DNA from: Marixanthomonas sp963974425
GTDB lineage: Bacteria; Bacteroidota; Bacteroidia; Flavobacteriales; Flavobacteriaceae
DNA length: 64,000 nucleotides
Assembly: GCF_963974425.1 (NCBI RefSeq)
Contig: NZ_CAXBCK010000014.1
Span: 1 to 64,000 of the forward strand
Direction: 5' to 3'
The notes below the pieces were generated by a model. It ran no database searches, was not told where the DNA came from, and worked only from the letters and a program-made list of their open reading frames with translations. The position numbers were made by a program, and so were the translations under genes. Shown piece by piece: positions 7,523-16,065 of this stretch (positions are counted from its first letter, which is position 1; each line of letters opens with the position of its first letter).

Positions 7523-7936
7523 TTAAAGATTAATTTCAAAAGTCTTTGTTTCACTATTATTTATCTCAAACTTGGCGTCCTTCCACTTGGGTGGCCCAAA
7601 TTTGGCTGGTGCATTGTTTGAAGTGCCATAGTCTTCAGTAGGCATCATTCCCATAAACATATTTAGTTTTTTGTTATCGTCTTCATCATGAAAGCAAGAA
7701 ACGGCATATACACCATCTGGTACATCCATGAAGGTCACTGTTGCTGTTTGATTTTCAATTTTAGCAGTGCGTGACATAAAATTCTTTTCTAAAAAGGTTT
7801 CTTCAGAATCATATAGCCCGACCAAAGCAGTGCCGTTATCGTTATCAAAATCAGTCATAGTTACAGTAACAGTATTCTGCGCTTGCAGAATAAGTGTGGT
7901 GAACAAAAGTGTTATGATTGTGATTATCGTTTGCAT
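7523..7936 (-). CDS. Secreted DUF2141 domain protein
   Basis: A 137-residue protein with a signal peptide (about residues 1-19, ending LQAQ). The DUF2141 blocks are present: 'GTALVGLYDSEETF', 'TVTFMDVPDGVYAVSCFHDED' and 'MMPTEDYGTSNN'. It is a paralogue of the protein at 1569-1997. It lies 127 bp downstream of the TonB-dependent receptor on the same strand, so the two may be expressed together as a receptor plus a secreted accessory protein. The molecular function of DUF2141 is unknown. Confidence 0.85.
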   Translation of the reverse strand: MQTIITIITLLFTTLILQAQNTVTVTMTDFDNDNGTALVGLYDSEETFLEKNFMSRTAKIENQTATVTFMDVPDGVYAVSCFHDEDDNKKLNMFMGMMPTEDYGTSNNAPAKFGPPKWKDAKFEINNSETKTFEINL

Positions 7937-8063
7937 GTTGTTTTAGTTTTTAATTTATATGTCAAATATCCTTTAAGAAAAGGGTTTTATAAAATTTGAT
8001 GTACTGAATTGTTTCTTTTTAAGGTTGAACTGTGTTCTTGATATACATAGATTAGTCTAACAT

Positions 8064-10232
8064 CTACAAATTGTCTAACTGATTGTCTTCCCCATCATCA
8101 CTAATAGTCCAGAAAAAGCCTACAAAGAAAAATTGATCTGTCGCTGGCCGTAATGTCCTTCTTGCAAAGTCACCATTTACAGTTGGTGTATCGGCATATT
8201 GATAGCCATTCACATTAGTAAAACCTAATACGTTGTTTACCGAAAAATACAATATCTTTTGTTGCGACAACAAGTACGCCCAGTTTAAACTAATACTGTT
8301 ATAATCCTTTGTTTTATTCTGTAGAAATCCGCTTTCATTTGGATTGGTATAAGTTCGACCACTTCCGTACTGATAACTAAAGCCCACTTGGCTTTTCCAG
8401 TCTTCAATCCAGTATTTACCAACTACCGAAAGATTATGCGTACTAGCAAAATTGGGTGTGGCGGCAATAGGGTAGTTTTTGTACTTCCTTTCAGTATCCA
8501 AATACGAATAACTCACCCAATAATCCATATTCTTGAGGCTTTCATTATCTCTCCAAAATAGATCAATTCCTTGAGCAAAACCGTCTCCATTAGTATTAAA
8601 ATTAGTGTCAAATGAAGGGAAGTCTGAATTGTAAGTAATTAAGTTATCATACTCTTTTCGATAAAATTCAGCTCTAAAAATTCGGTTATTGGCGGTATAT
8701 TGATAATTCAGTATATAGTGTTGGGACTTTTGTGCATCCAAATCCTGCTGAAATTTTAAATACTCATTAAGTGGCTGTTGATAAAAATCGCCATATGCTA
8801 ATGATAACTGACTGTTTTTACTCACCTTATATGCTAACGAAGCTCTTGGGGAAAGAGTTACCGCATCAAAAAGCTGACTATACTCACCTCGTAACCCTAA
8901 CTTTACAGCAAACTTTTTCGAGAAAATAACATCAGCTTCGGTAAAAGCTGCAGAAATGTTATTGTTGAAGTCATAATTAGTGATAAAGGATTCATTTTCG
9001 AAATCTTCATTAAAGTCGGTAAAAAACTGCTCTACGCCGTAACTCATTTTAAAACGATTACTAAAGTTTTTCCGCAGTTTCAATTTTAGATGAGCAGATT
9101 TCTCAGTATCATCAATATTATCTTCAATAACATTAATAGCTGTCTTTGAAAGCGTAAAGCTAGCTCCTGTTTCCAATTTCCATTTGTTTTTTAACCTGCC
9201 AGAATAACTAGCATTGGTATATAAGTTTTGGTTATTTAGCTTAAAATTCACTCCTTCAGGCTGGTTAATATCTTCTTGTGTTAATTGAAATTCGGTAGCA
9301 TCATACGCTCCATAAATTTTCAATAGTCCGCTTTCAAATTCGTGTCGATAAACAGACTCCCCTGCAAATGTTTCAAAGGGTTTTTGCCAATCGTTTCTAC
9401 CTGGAAATAATTCATTATACGGCGCTAAATTAATGTAGCTCGCATTTACACTTAACGAATTATTGCCCCAAATTTGGGTGTTACCTACTCCACCGCCTAC
9501 ACTCATAATAGAGATTTCGGTTTTTTCTTGATCTGGAAAATCAACCGTATTTAACAATAAAACAGAAGACAATGCTTGTCCATATTCCGCAGAATACCCC
9601 CCTGTAGAAAAGGTTATCCCATCAAACAAAAAAGGGCTATACCGTCCTCGCGTTGGAATGTTATTAGTACTAGGCGTATAAGGCGTAAATACACGAATGC
9701 CATCTATAAAAATTTGAGTTTCACCTGCATCTCCACCACGTACAAACAGTCGGCCGTCCTCAGAAACTGTTGTAGTTCCTGGTAAGGTTTGTAAGGCTCC
9801 TACAAAATCGCCCAATGCACTGGCTGTGGTAACCACATCCAAAGGTTTTAAAACTGAAACCTTACTGTTATCGCCTGCTTCAAAAGTACCGGCAGAAATC
9901 ACCACGGTATCCAACGAGCTTACATCTTCACGAAGCTGAATAGTTAGGTTTTGCATTTCAGTTACTAATTTGGTTACTCTAAATGTTTCAAAAGAAACAA
10001 AAGAGACTACTAAGATCTGTTCTTTAATTTCAGATGTGGAAAACGAAAACCTTCCTTTATCATCTGTTGTGGTTCCATCATAGGTGCCTTCCAAATAAAC
10101 ATTCGCCCCAAGAATGGGTGTTCCATTTTTTTGTGTAACGATACCTGAAATTCTAACTTGGCAAATTGCCGAAAAAGAAACAAAGAAAAATATGATGGCA
10201 AATTTTAAATTTATAGTATTTTGAAGTTTCAT
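8064..10232 (-). CDS. TonB-dependent outer-membrane receptor with CarboxypepD-like N-domain
   Basis: A 722-residue outer-membrane protein. A signal peptide (residues 1-24) is followed by a carboxypeptidase-regulatory-like beta-sandwich (residues 27-110: 'ISGIVTQKNGTPILGANVYL', 'TTDDKGRFSF'), a plug domain (about 115-230: 'GRLFVRGGDAGETQIFIDG') and a beta-barrel up to an aromatic C-terminal strand region. The plug retains the classic 'VRGG...IDG' motif. This architecture takes up or exports substrates with TonB energy; the substrate cannot be told from the sequence. No SusD partner is adjacent, so it is not a standard SusCD pair. Downstream are a DUF2141 protein, a TPR-like protein and a sensor kinase. 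Confidence 0.9.
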   Translation of the reverse strand: MKLQNTINLKFAIIFFFVSFSAICQVRISGIVTQKNGTPILGANVYLEGTYDGTTTDDKGRFSFSTSEIKEQILVVSFVSFETFRVTKLVTEMQNLTIQLREDVSSLDTVVISAGTFEAGDNSKVSVLKPLDVVTTASALGDFVGALQTLPGTTTVSEDGRLFVRGGDAGETQIFIDGIRVFTPYTPSTNNIPTRGRYSPFLFDGITFSTGGYSAEYGQALSSVLLLNTVDFPDQEKTEISIMSVGGGVGNTQIWGNNSLSVNASYINLAPYNELFPGRNDWQKPFETFAGESVYRHEFESGLLKIYGAYDATEFQLTQEDINQPEGVNFKLNNQNLYTNASYSGRLKNKWKLETGASFTLSKTAINVIEDNIDDTEKSAHLKLKLRKNFSNRFKMSYGVEQFFTDFNEDFENESFITNYDFNNNISAAFTEADVIFSKKFAVKLGLRGEYSQLFDAVTLSPRASLAYKVSKNSQLSLAYGDFYQQPLNEYLKFQQDLDAQKSQHYILNYQYTANNRIFRAEFYRKEYDNLITYNSDFPSFDTNFNTNGDGFAQGIDLFWRDNESLKNMDYWVSYSYLDTERKYKNYPIAATPNFASTHNLSVVGKYWIEDWKSQVGFSYQYGSGRTYTNPNESGFLQNKTKDYNSISLNWAYLLSQQKILYFSVNNVLGFTNVNGYQYADTPTVNGDFARRTLRPATDQFFFVGFFWTISDDGEDNQLDNL

Positions 10233-10410
10233 GGGTAGTTAGTTTAATATTGCCCCACAAAAATGAATAAGATTTAATCTATTTCAGAAAAAAACAAACC
10301 GAACTGTATAATATATATTCTCAATTGTAGTATGTTTATTTTAATCTTTCTTTAGAAAAATAGCTTCGGAAAAATAGTATCTTCGATTTAAGAGTAACAA
10401 CTAATTAATT

Positions 10411-11007
10411 ATGGACACTTCAGAAAAAGTAACTGCATATATTGACAAACATGAAAAATGGAGTGATGAACTATTAAAACTCCGAAGCATTTTTCAGAAA
10501 ACAGAACTTACCGAAGAAGTAAAGTGGGGAGCGCCTACCTATACGCTTAATGGTAAATTGGTCGCAGCATTAGCTGGTTTTAAAAACCATTATGCTATCT
10601 GGTTTCACCAAGGTGTTTTTTTAAAAAATAAAGAGGACAAATTGGTAAATGCACAAGAAGGCGTTACCAAAGCATTGCGGCAATGGCGTTTTGAAGAAGG
10701 CGACCCTATAGAAGCGGATTTGATATTAAAGTACATACAAGAAGCCATTGAAAACTGTATTGCGGGTAAGGAATTAAAGCCTAAACGTAAAAAAGATGCA
10801 GTAATACCTCCATTACTAGAAAAAGCATTTAAAACTGATACTAATCTGGCTAAGGCTTTTAAAAACCTAACACCAGGAAAACAGCGAGAATATGCCAATC
10901 ATATTTCAGAAGCTAAAAGAGAAGCCACCAAAGAAAGTCGACTCCAAAAAATAATTCCCATGATTTTAGATGGTAAAGGACTCCACGATAAATATAAGAA
11001 CTGCTAA
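10411..11007 (+). CDS. DUF1801 / YdeI-OmdA-like protein
   Basis: A 198-residue cytoplasmic protein. Residues 5-110 match DUF1801 (YdhG-like fold: 'EEVKWGAPTYTLNGKLVAAL', 'HYAIWFHQGVFL'). The C-terminal part (about 128-190: 'LLEKAFKTDTNLAKAFKNL', 'GKQREYANHISEAKREATK') is the YdeI/OmpD-associated (OmdA) helical domain. This two-domain arrangement is common in Flavobacteria. YdeI homologues have been linked to stress or peptide resistance in enterobacteria, but the biochemical activity is unknown. The stop overlaps the start of the cyclase gene (TAATG), so the two are probably translated from one message. Confidence 0.85.
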   Translation: MDTSEKVTAYIDKHEKWSDELLKLRSIFQKTELTEEVKWGAPTYTLNGKLVAALAGFKNHYAIWFHQGVFLKNKEDKLVNAQEGVTKALRQWRFEEGDPIEADLILKYIQEAIENCIAGKELKPKRKKDAVIPPLLEKAFKTDTNLAKAFKNLTPGKQREYANHISEAKREATKESRLQKIIPMILDGKGLHDKYKNC

Positions 11008-12116
11008 TGGATTTCAAGCTTACTCGATATACTTCGCGCCAATTATGGTTTTATGGCAAGCGTGCCTTTTGGATACTCATCTCGTGGGTACTCATTTCGA
11101 ATATTTTATTTTTTTACGAGTATTTTACTTTAAAAAGCGAAGGGGTTTTAAGTTCGGCTTTCGATTTTGAATCTTCTTTTACAGCTAATTTAATTGTTGG
11201 TGTTAGTGCTGGACTTATTGGTGGTTTATTTACCATTAACCTCATGGAACAATGGCTGAGAAGGCATGTATTTTGGAAAGCTCTATTATACATAATTGGT
11301 ACTTATATTGCCGGAGCTCTTTTAATTAGCACTATCGGAGCATTATATTTTAATAGTGAAAATTTAGGTGTCCCTTTTTACCACCAAGATGTGATAGTAG
11401 CGACACAAGTATTTTTCAGTACGTGGCTGTTTCTTAAAAACTTCATTGTTTGGTTATTTATCGTTATTATCACTTTAATCGTTTTAATAGTAAACGATAA
11501 ATATGGTCCTGGTGTATTTCCAGATTATTTAATGGGGCGCTATTTTCATCCCAAACACGAACGACGCATTTTCATGTTTGCTGACATTAAAAATGCCACC
11601 GGTATTGCCGAAACCTTAGGGGAAGAAAAATATTTTAATTTTCTGAAAGACTTTTTCCGGCATATTGCTCCTGCTATTGTGCAAACTCGGGGCGATGTTT
11701 ATCAATATGTAGGGGATGAAGTCGTGGTTTCATGGAAAATGAAACATGGATTAAGACGCGGAAATGCCATACAGTGTTACTTTTCTATGCAACGTATCAT
11801 TAAAAGAAAGAGTTATAAATACCTAAAAAAATATGGTATTGTACCCGAGTTTAAAGTAGGCTACCATTTTGGTCCCGTAATGGTAGGAGAAATTGGAGCT
11901 ATTAAACGTGATATTGCCTTTTCTGGCGATGTACTTAACACAACAGCCCGCATACAATCTATTTGTAACGAACTGGATGTAAAGATATTAGCGTCAAAGG
12001 AATTTGCGAATATCGCTTATAAATTACCAAAAGGAGTAACCAAGCTAGATATGGGCAAAGAACAATTACGCGGAAAAGCTGAAGAAATTGGTTTAGTAAC
12101 CTATAAAAAAGGATAA
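11007..12116 (+). CDS. Membrane-anchored class III adenylate/guanylate cyclase-like protein
   Basis: A 369-residue protein with four hydrophobic segments in residues 20-165 and a class III cyclase domain from about 185 to 365. Both metal-binding aspartates are visible ('FADIKNAT' D193; 'YVGDEVV' D237), as are the transition-state residues of 'NTTARIQ' (N311, R315). The base-selecting positions look unusual: where adenylate cyclases carry Lys before the GD motif this protein has Gln233, and the Asp usually seven residues before the Asn is Ala304. It is therefore likely catalytic, but its nucleotide specificity is open. Its start overlaps the stop of the DUF1801 gene, and rlmH follows six bases later. 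Confidence 0.85.
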   Translation: MDFKLTRYTSRQLWFYGKRAFWILISWVLISNILFFYEYFTLKSEGVLSSAFDFESSFTANLIVGVSAGLIGGLFTINLMEQWLRRHVFWKALLYIIGTYIAGALLISTIGALYFNSENLGVPFYHQDVIVATQVFFSTWLFLKNFIVWLFIVIITLIVLIVNDKYGPGVFPDYLMGRYFHPKHERRIFMFADIKNATGIAETLGEEKYFNFLKDFFRHIAPAIVQTRGDVYQYVGDEVVVSWKMKHGLRRGNAIQCYFSMQRIIKRKSYKYLKKYGIVPEFKVGYHFGPVMVGEIGAIKRDIAFSGDVLNTTARIQSICNELDVKILASKEFANIAYKLPKGVTKLDMGKEQLRGKAEEIGLVTYKKG

Positions 12117-12122
12117 GTACAC

Positions 12123-12596
12123 ATGAAAATTACCCTATTGGCAATTGGTAAAACGGATGATAAAAATTTACAAACTTTAATCGCAGCATATACTAGGCGA
12201 TTAAAACATTACGTCCCATTTTCCTTCGAACTCATTCCTGATATTAAAAACGTTAAAAATCTTTCTGAAACCTTACAGAAACAAGCAGAGGGCGAAGCAA
12301 TTTTAAAACGGCTACAAAATGCCGATATACTTATTCTTTTAGATGAAAACGGAAAGCAATTTAGCTCGGTAGGTTTTTCACACTTTCTTCAGAAAAAAAT
12401 GAATAGCGGCCTTAAGAATCTTGTACTTGTAATTGGCGGACCGTATGGTTTTAGCGATGAAATTTATAAACGGGCAAATGGCAAAATATCACTATCAAAA
12501 ATGACATTTTCTCATCAAATGGTACGGTTATTCGTTGTTGAACAGTTGTATAGAGGCTTTACTATACTAAAAAATGAGCCGTATCACCACAGATAA
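12123..12596 (+). CDS. rlmH: 23S rRNA (pseudouridine-1915-N3)-methyltransferase RlmH
   Basis: A 157-residue SPOUT methyltransferase of the usual RlmH length. The N-terminus 'MKITLLAIGKTDDKNLQ', the SAM-binding knot 'NLVLVIGGPYGFSDE' and the C-terminal 'VEQLYRGFTILKNEPYHH' are all hallmark segments. RlmH uses S-adenosylmethionine to methylate pseudouridine 1915 in helix 69 of 23S rRNA on assembled ribosomes. It is the last gene of a run with the DUF1801 protein and the cyclase and converges on pgi with only two bases between the stops, so there is no room for a separate terminator. Confidence 0.96.
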   Translation: MKITLLAIGKTDDKNLQTLIAAYTRRLKHYVPFSFELIPDIKNVKNLSETLQKQAEGEAILKRLQNADILILLDENGKQFSSVGFSHFLQKKMNSGLKNLVLVIGGPYGFSDEIYKRANGKISLSKMTFSHQMVRLFVVEQLYRGFTILKNEPYHHR

Positions 12597-12598
12597 GT

Positions 12599-14164
12599 TT
12601 ATTTTTTAATTTTGGCCAGTAAGCCTTTGGTTGATTGGTTGTTTATTAATGAGAAATCATTAGTTTTAATAGCTTCCATCACATTTTTAGCAACGGTTTT
12701 CCCTAGCTCTACTCCCCATTGGTCATAACTAAAAATATTCCAAACCACACCTTGCACAAATAGTTTGTGTTCGTACAAAGCTAATAAGCTTCCTAAGCTA
12801 TGCGGTGTTAGTTTTTTTATAAGAATGGTGTTTGAAGGCTTATTGCCTTGAAATTCTCTGAATGGATTCTCAATACTTTTACCAAACGTGCCTTGTAGCA
12901 AGGATTCAGATTGTGCAAAACAGTTTGATATGAGTTTTCTATGATGCTCTTTATCTCCGTGTAGCGATTCTATAAAAGCAATAAAATCTACTGGAATTAA
13001 GCGTTTTCCCTGGTGAATTAACTGAAAAAAAGCGTGTTGGGCATTGGTACCTGTATCACCCCAAACGATGGTTCCAGTAGTGTAATCTACTTTACTACCA
13101 TTTCGGTCGGTGCCTTTTCCGTTGCTTTCCATCACTGCCTGTTGCAAGTAGGTAACCAATTTGCTTAAATATTCAGAATATGGAATAACCGCTTCACTTT
13201 CAGCTTCAAAAAAGTTTGCATACCATATAGAAAGCATCGCAAGAATCACTGGAGTATTATCACCTAAGGCTGAGGATTGAAAATGAATATCCATCTCGTG
13301 TGCTCCTTTCAATAATTCTTCAAAATTATCATAGCCCACTGCGCAGCAAATAGAGAGACCAACTGCACTCCAAAGAGAGAAACGACCGCCAACCCAATCC
13401 CACATTGGGAATATGTTTGTTGAAGCAATCCCAAAATCAAGAACCGCTTCTTTATTAGTAGAAACCGCTACAAAGTGATGTTCAATATCTTTTTCTGAAT
13501 GTTTTACTAAAAACCAATTACGAATCGTATTCGCGTTGGTTAAGGTTTCAAGCGTCGTGAAACTTTTTGAAACCACTATAAACAAAGTTGTTGCTGGATT
13601 TAAACTTTTTATGGTTTCCTTCACGTGATCACCATCTACATTTGAAACAAAATGAACGTTTAAATGATTTTTATAAAAATGTAGTGCTTCGGTTACCATT
13701 TTTGGTCCTAAATCACTCCCGCCTACGCCAATATTTACAACATCGGTAATAGGTTTCCCAGTACAACCTTTCCAATTTCCTGAAATAATTTTTTCTGAAA
13801 AAACCTTCATTTTCTGAAGGGTTTCTTTCACTTCTGGTTTCATTTCAGTAAAATCACGCAATGCAGTATGTAGAACCGCTCTGCCTTCCGTTTCGTTTAT
13901 TTTTGCACCTTTAAACTGAGCTGATATAGCTTCTTCTAACTTAACTTCTTTTGCTAAGTCTATTAATAATGATTTTGTGGTATCTGTAATTCGGTTTTTG
14001 GAATAGTCAATATAAAAATCATTCCACTCGATGGAGAACTTTTTAGAACGAGATGCGTCCTTTGCAAACAAATCTTGCATATTTACATCTTTCATTTCTG
14101 AAAAATGTGCTTCTAAGGCATTCCAAGCTTTCGTTTGTGTGGGGTTTATTTTGGGTAAACTCAT
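12599..14164 (-). CDS. pgi: Glucose-6-phosphate isomerase
   Basis: A 521-residue enzyme interconverting glucose 6-phosphate and fructose 6-phosphate. Family signatures are present: 'VNIGVGGSDLGPKMVTEAL' with the phosphate-binding serine, 'WDWVGGRFSLWSAVGL', 'NGKGTDRNG' and the C-terminal 'FSYDQWGVELGK'. It is somewhat shorter than the roughly 550 residues of E. coli Pgi but colinear. It ends the pfkA-gapA-kinase-pgi cluster and lies two bases after the kinase stop, so co-transcription is very likely. Confidence 0.96.
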   Translation of the reverse strand: MSLPKINPTQTKAWNALEAHFSEMKDVNMQDLFAKDASRSKKFSIEWNDFYIDYSKNRITDTTKSLLIDLAKEVKLEEAISAQFKGAKINETEGRAVLHTALRDFTEMKPEVKETLQKMKVFSEKIISGNWKGCTGKPITDVVNIGVGGSDLGPKMVTEALHFYKNHLNVHFVSNVDGDHVKETIKSLNPATTLFIVVSKSFTTLETLTNANTIRNWFLVKHSEKDIEHHFVAVSTNKEAVLDFGIASTNIFPMWDWVGGRFSLWSAVGLSICCAVGYDNFEELLKGAHEMDIHFQSSALGDNTPVILAMLSIWYANFFEAESEAVIPYSEYLSKLVTYLQQAVMESNGKGTDRNGSKVDYTTGTIVWGDTGTNAQHAFFQLIHQGKRLIPVDFIAFIESLHGDKEHHRKLISNCFAQSESLLQGTFGKSIENPFREFQGNKPSNTILIKKLTPHSLGSLLALYEHKLFVQGVVWNIFSYDQWGVELGKTVAKNVMEAIKTNDFSLINNQSTKGLLAKIKK

Positions 14165-14166
14165 TC

Positions 14167-15018
14167 TTATAATTCCTTAGTTTTATAATAAGTAATCAGC
14201 CCATCAATGGGTCTTTTAATAAAATTTCCAGGTTTCAAATTATACTCTTTTAAGCATTGACTAACTACTTCTATTGAAAAATGAGCAATAGATCCCACAA
14301 AATGAATGGGAACTTGTTTTGCCTCTTTATAAATAAGCACCTGATTTTCAACAAACAGCGCTATTCCTGTTTTTATTAATTGATTGAAATAATTTTCATC
14401 TTGCTTACAAAGAAAGAGAAATTCGGCAAAAGAAGCTAAATATGCGTTGGGATTTGCTTTTTTATATAAGTTTACTTTAATAGTATCAGGGTCAAGATCG
14501 AATGTACTTTCAAATTCTGAAGCAACTTTAGTCGGCATTTTTTTATAGAAGTAATCCCGTAATAATTGTTTGCCGTAATAATTTCCACTAGCATCATCCA
14601 TTACCGAATAACCCAATGATGGAGCACCTGAATGAATTTTAGTACCATCAAAATAACAGGAGTTAGAGCCTGTACCTAAAATACAAATAATACCAGGTTT
14701 TGTAGTTGTTGCATAGACCGCAGCAGCTATATCTTCGTGTACAGTGACCTTTGCTAAAGAAAACAAATTACTTAAAGCTTCTTGCAATAGTAATCTTGGT
14801 GTTTTTGTACCACAACCAGCACCGTAAAAATCAACTCTTTCAGTTGTACTGAAAATAGCATTTAAAGCTTCATTACTTTGAATACGGTCTTTAATTTCAG
14901 ATTGAGATACAACTGTAGGATTTAAACCTAACGTACGGGTTTTTTGAATGACATCGCCAGACTTATTTAAAAGAATCCAATCGCATTTTGTTGAACCGCC
15001 ATCAGCTATTAAAATCAT
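14167..15018 (-). CDS. BadF/BadG-type sugar kinase (N-acetylglucosamine kinase-like)
   Basis: A 283-residue ASKHA-fold ATPase. 'MILIADGGSTKCDWILL' is the phosphate-1 loop with a catalytic-site aspartate, 'IICILGTGSNSCYFDG' the phosphate-2 loop and 'VHFVGSIAHFS' the adenosine region. The BadF/BadG/BcrA/BcrD family includes N-acetylglucosamine kinases, and the same gene sits between gapA and pgi in other Flavobacteria as I recall them. In this glycolytic setting a hexose or amino-sugar kinase feeding glycolysis is the natural reading, but the substrate is not provable from sequence. The gaps to the neighbours are 2 bp on each side. Confidence 0.85.
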   Translation of the reverse strand: MILIADGGSTKCDWILLNKSGDVIQKTRTLGLNPTVVSQSEIKDRIQSNEALNAIFSTTERVDFYGAGCGTKTPRLLLQEALSNLFSLAKVTVHEDIAAAVYATTTKPGIICILGTGSNSCYFDGTKIHSGAPSLGYSVMDDASGNYYGKQLLRDYFYKKMPTKVASEFESTFDLDPDTIKVNLYKKANPNAYLASFAEFLFLCKQDENYFNQLIKTGIALFVENQVLIYKEAKQVPIHFVGSIAHFSIEVVSQCLKEYNLKPGNFIKRPIDGLITYYKTKEL

Positions 15019-15020
15019 AC

Positions 15021-16016
15021 TTATACTGTTGCAACGTGAGCGGTAAGTTCAATTAACTTTGCCGAATACGCATATTCATTATCATACCAAGCCACTAACT
15101 TAAAGAAATTATCATTAAGCGCAATCCCAGCTTCGGCATCAAAAATGGAAGTTCTTGGATCGCTTACAAAATCTTGTGATACTACTGCTTTTTCAGTATA
15201 GCCAATTATTCCTTTATAATCGGTTTCTGAAGCTTCTTTAAAGAGTGCTTTTACTTCATCGTACGTTGCACTTTTTTTAGTTCTTACCGTTAAATCTACT
15301 ACCGAAACATCTGCTGTAGGAACACGGAAAGCCATTCCTGTTAGTTTTCCTTCTAAATCTGGGATAACTTTGGTTACTGCCACTGCAGCTCCGGTTGTAG
15401 TTGGTATAATGTTACGTAAGGCACTTCTGCCTACACGATAGTTCTTTTTTGAAGGTTGATCAACCGTAGATTGTGTAGCTGTTGTTGAATGTACAGTTGT
15501 CATTAAACCTTCCACAATACCTAACTTATCATTGATTAATTTTGCCATCGGTGCCAAACAATTTGTTGTACATGAAGCATTTGAAACTATGGTATCTTCA
15601 GGTTTAATATCTGTATGATTCACCCCCATTACAAACATAGGGACTGATTTTGAAGGCGCTGAAACTACTACTTTTTTTGCTCCAGCTTTTAAATGAGCTT
15701 CAGCCTTATCTTTTTCTTTAAAGACACCAGTACAATCAATTACTATTTCAGCATTAACTTCATTCCATTTTAGGTTTTCAGGATTTTTTTCAGCAGTAAC
15801 CCGTATTTTCTTTCTGTTGATAACCAAGTTGTTATTTTCTACGGAAATAGTTCCAGGAAATCTTCCATGAACAGAATCAAACTCTAACAAATAAGCTAAG
15901 TGGTCAATATCAACCAAGTCATTTACTGCTACTATTTCTATATCATCACGTTGTGAAGCGATACGAAAAGCAATTCTTCCTATTCGTCCAAAACCATTTA
16001 TTGCAATTTTTGTCAT
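15021..16016 (-). CDS. gapA: Glyceraldehyde-3-phosphate dehydrogenase, type I
   Basis: A 331-residue enzyme oxidising glyceraldehyde 3-phosphate to 1,3-bisphosphoglycerate. The Rossmann motif 'INGFGRIGRIAFR' starts at residue 7. Asp33 in 'VNDLVD' indicates NAD rather than NADP use. The catalytic cysteine is Cys149 in 'SNASCTTNCLAP', and the phosphate-binding 'TTTGAAVAV' and the C-terminal 'WYDNEYAYS' are intact. It follows pfkA after 49 bp and precedes the BadF-type kinase by 2 bp in one glycolytic unit. Confidence 0.97.
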   Translation of the reverse strand: MTKIAINGFGRIGRIAFRIASQRDDIEIVAVNDLVDIDHLAYLLEFDSVHGRFPGTISVENNNLVINRKKIRVTAEKNPENLKWNEVNAEIVIDCTGVFKEKDKAEAHLKAGAKKVVVSAPSKSVPMFVMGVNHTDIKPEDTIVSNASCTTNCLAPMAKLINDKLGIVEGLMTTVHSTTATQSTVDQPSKKNYRVGRSALRNIIPTTTGAAVAVTKVIPDLEGKLTGMAFRVPTADVSVVDLTVRTKKSATYDEVKALFKEASETDYKGIIGYTEKAVVSQDFVSDPRTSIFDAEAGIALNDNFFKLVAWYDNEYAYSAKLIELTAHVATV

Positions 16017-16065
16017 ATTCTTTATTATCTTTTAAAAGGTTCGCTTACTAAATAAGGTACTAAAA

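Noticed and set aside
12590..12602. A missing terminator between rlmH and pgi as an anomaly
   Set aside because: Convergent genes with only 2 bp between stops are common in compact genomes. Nothing here suggests a special mechanism.
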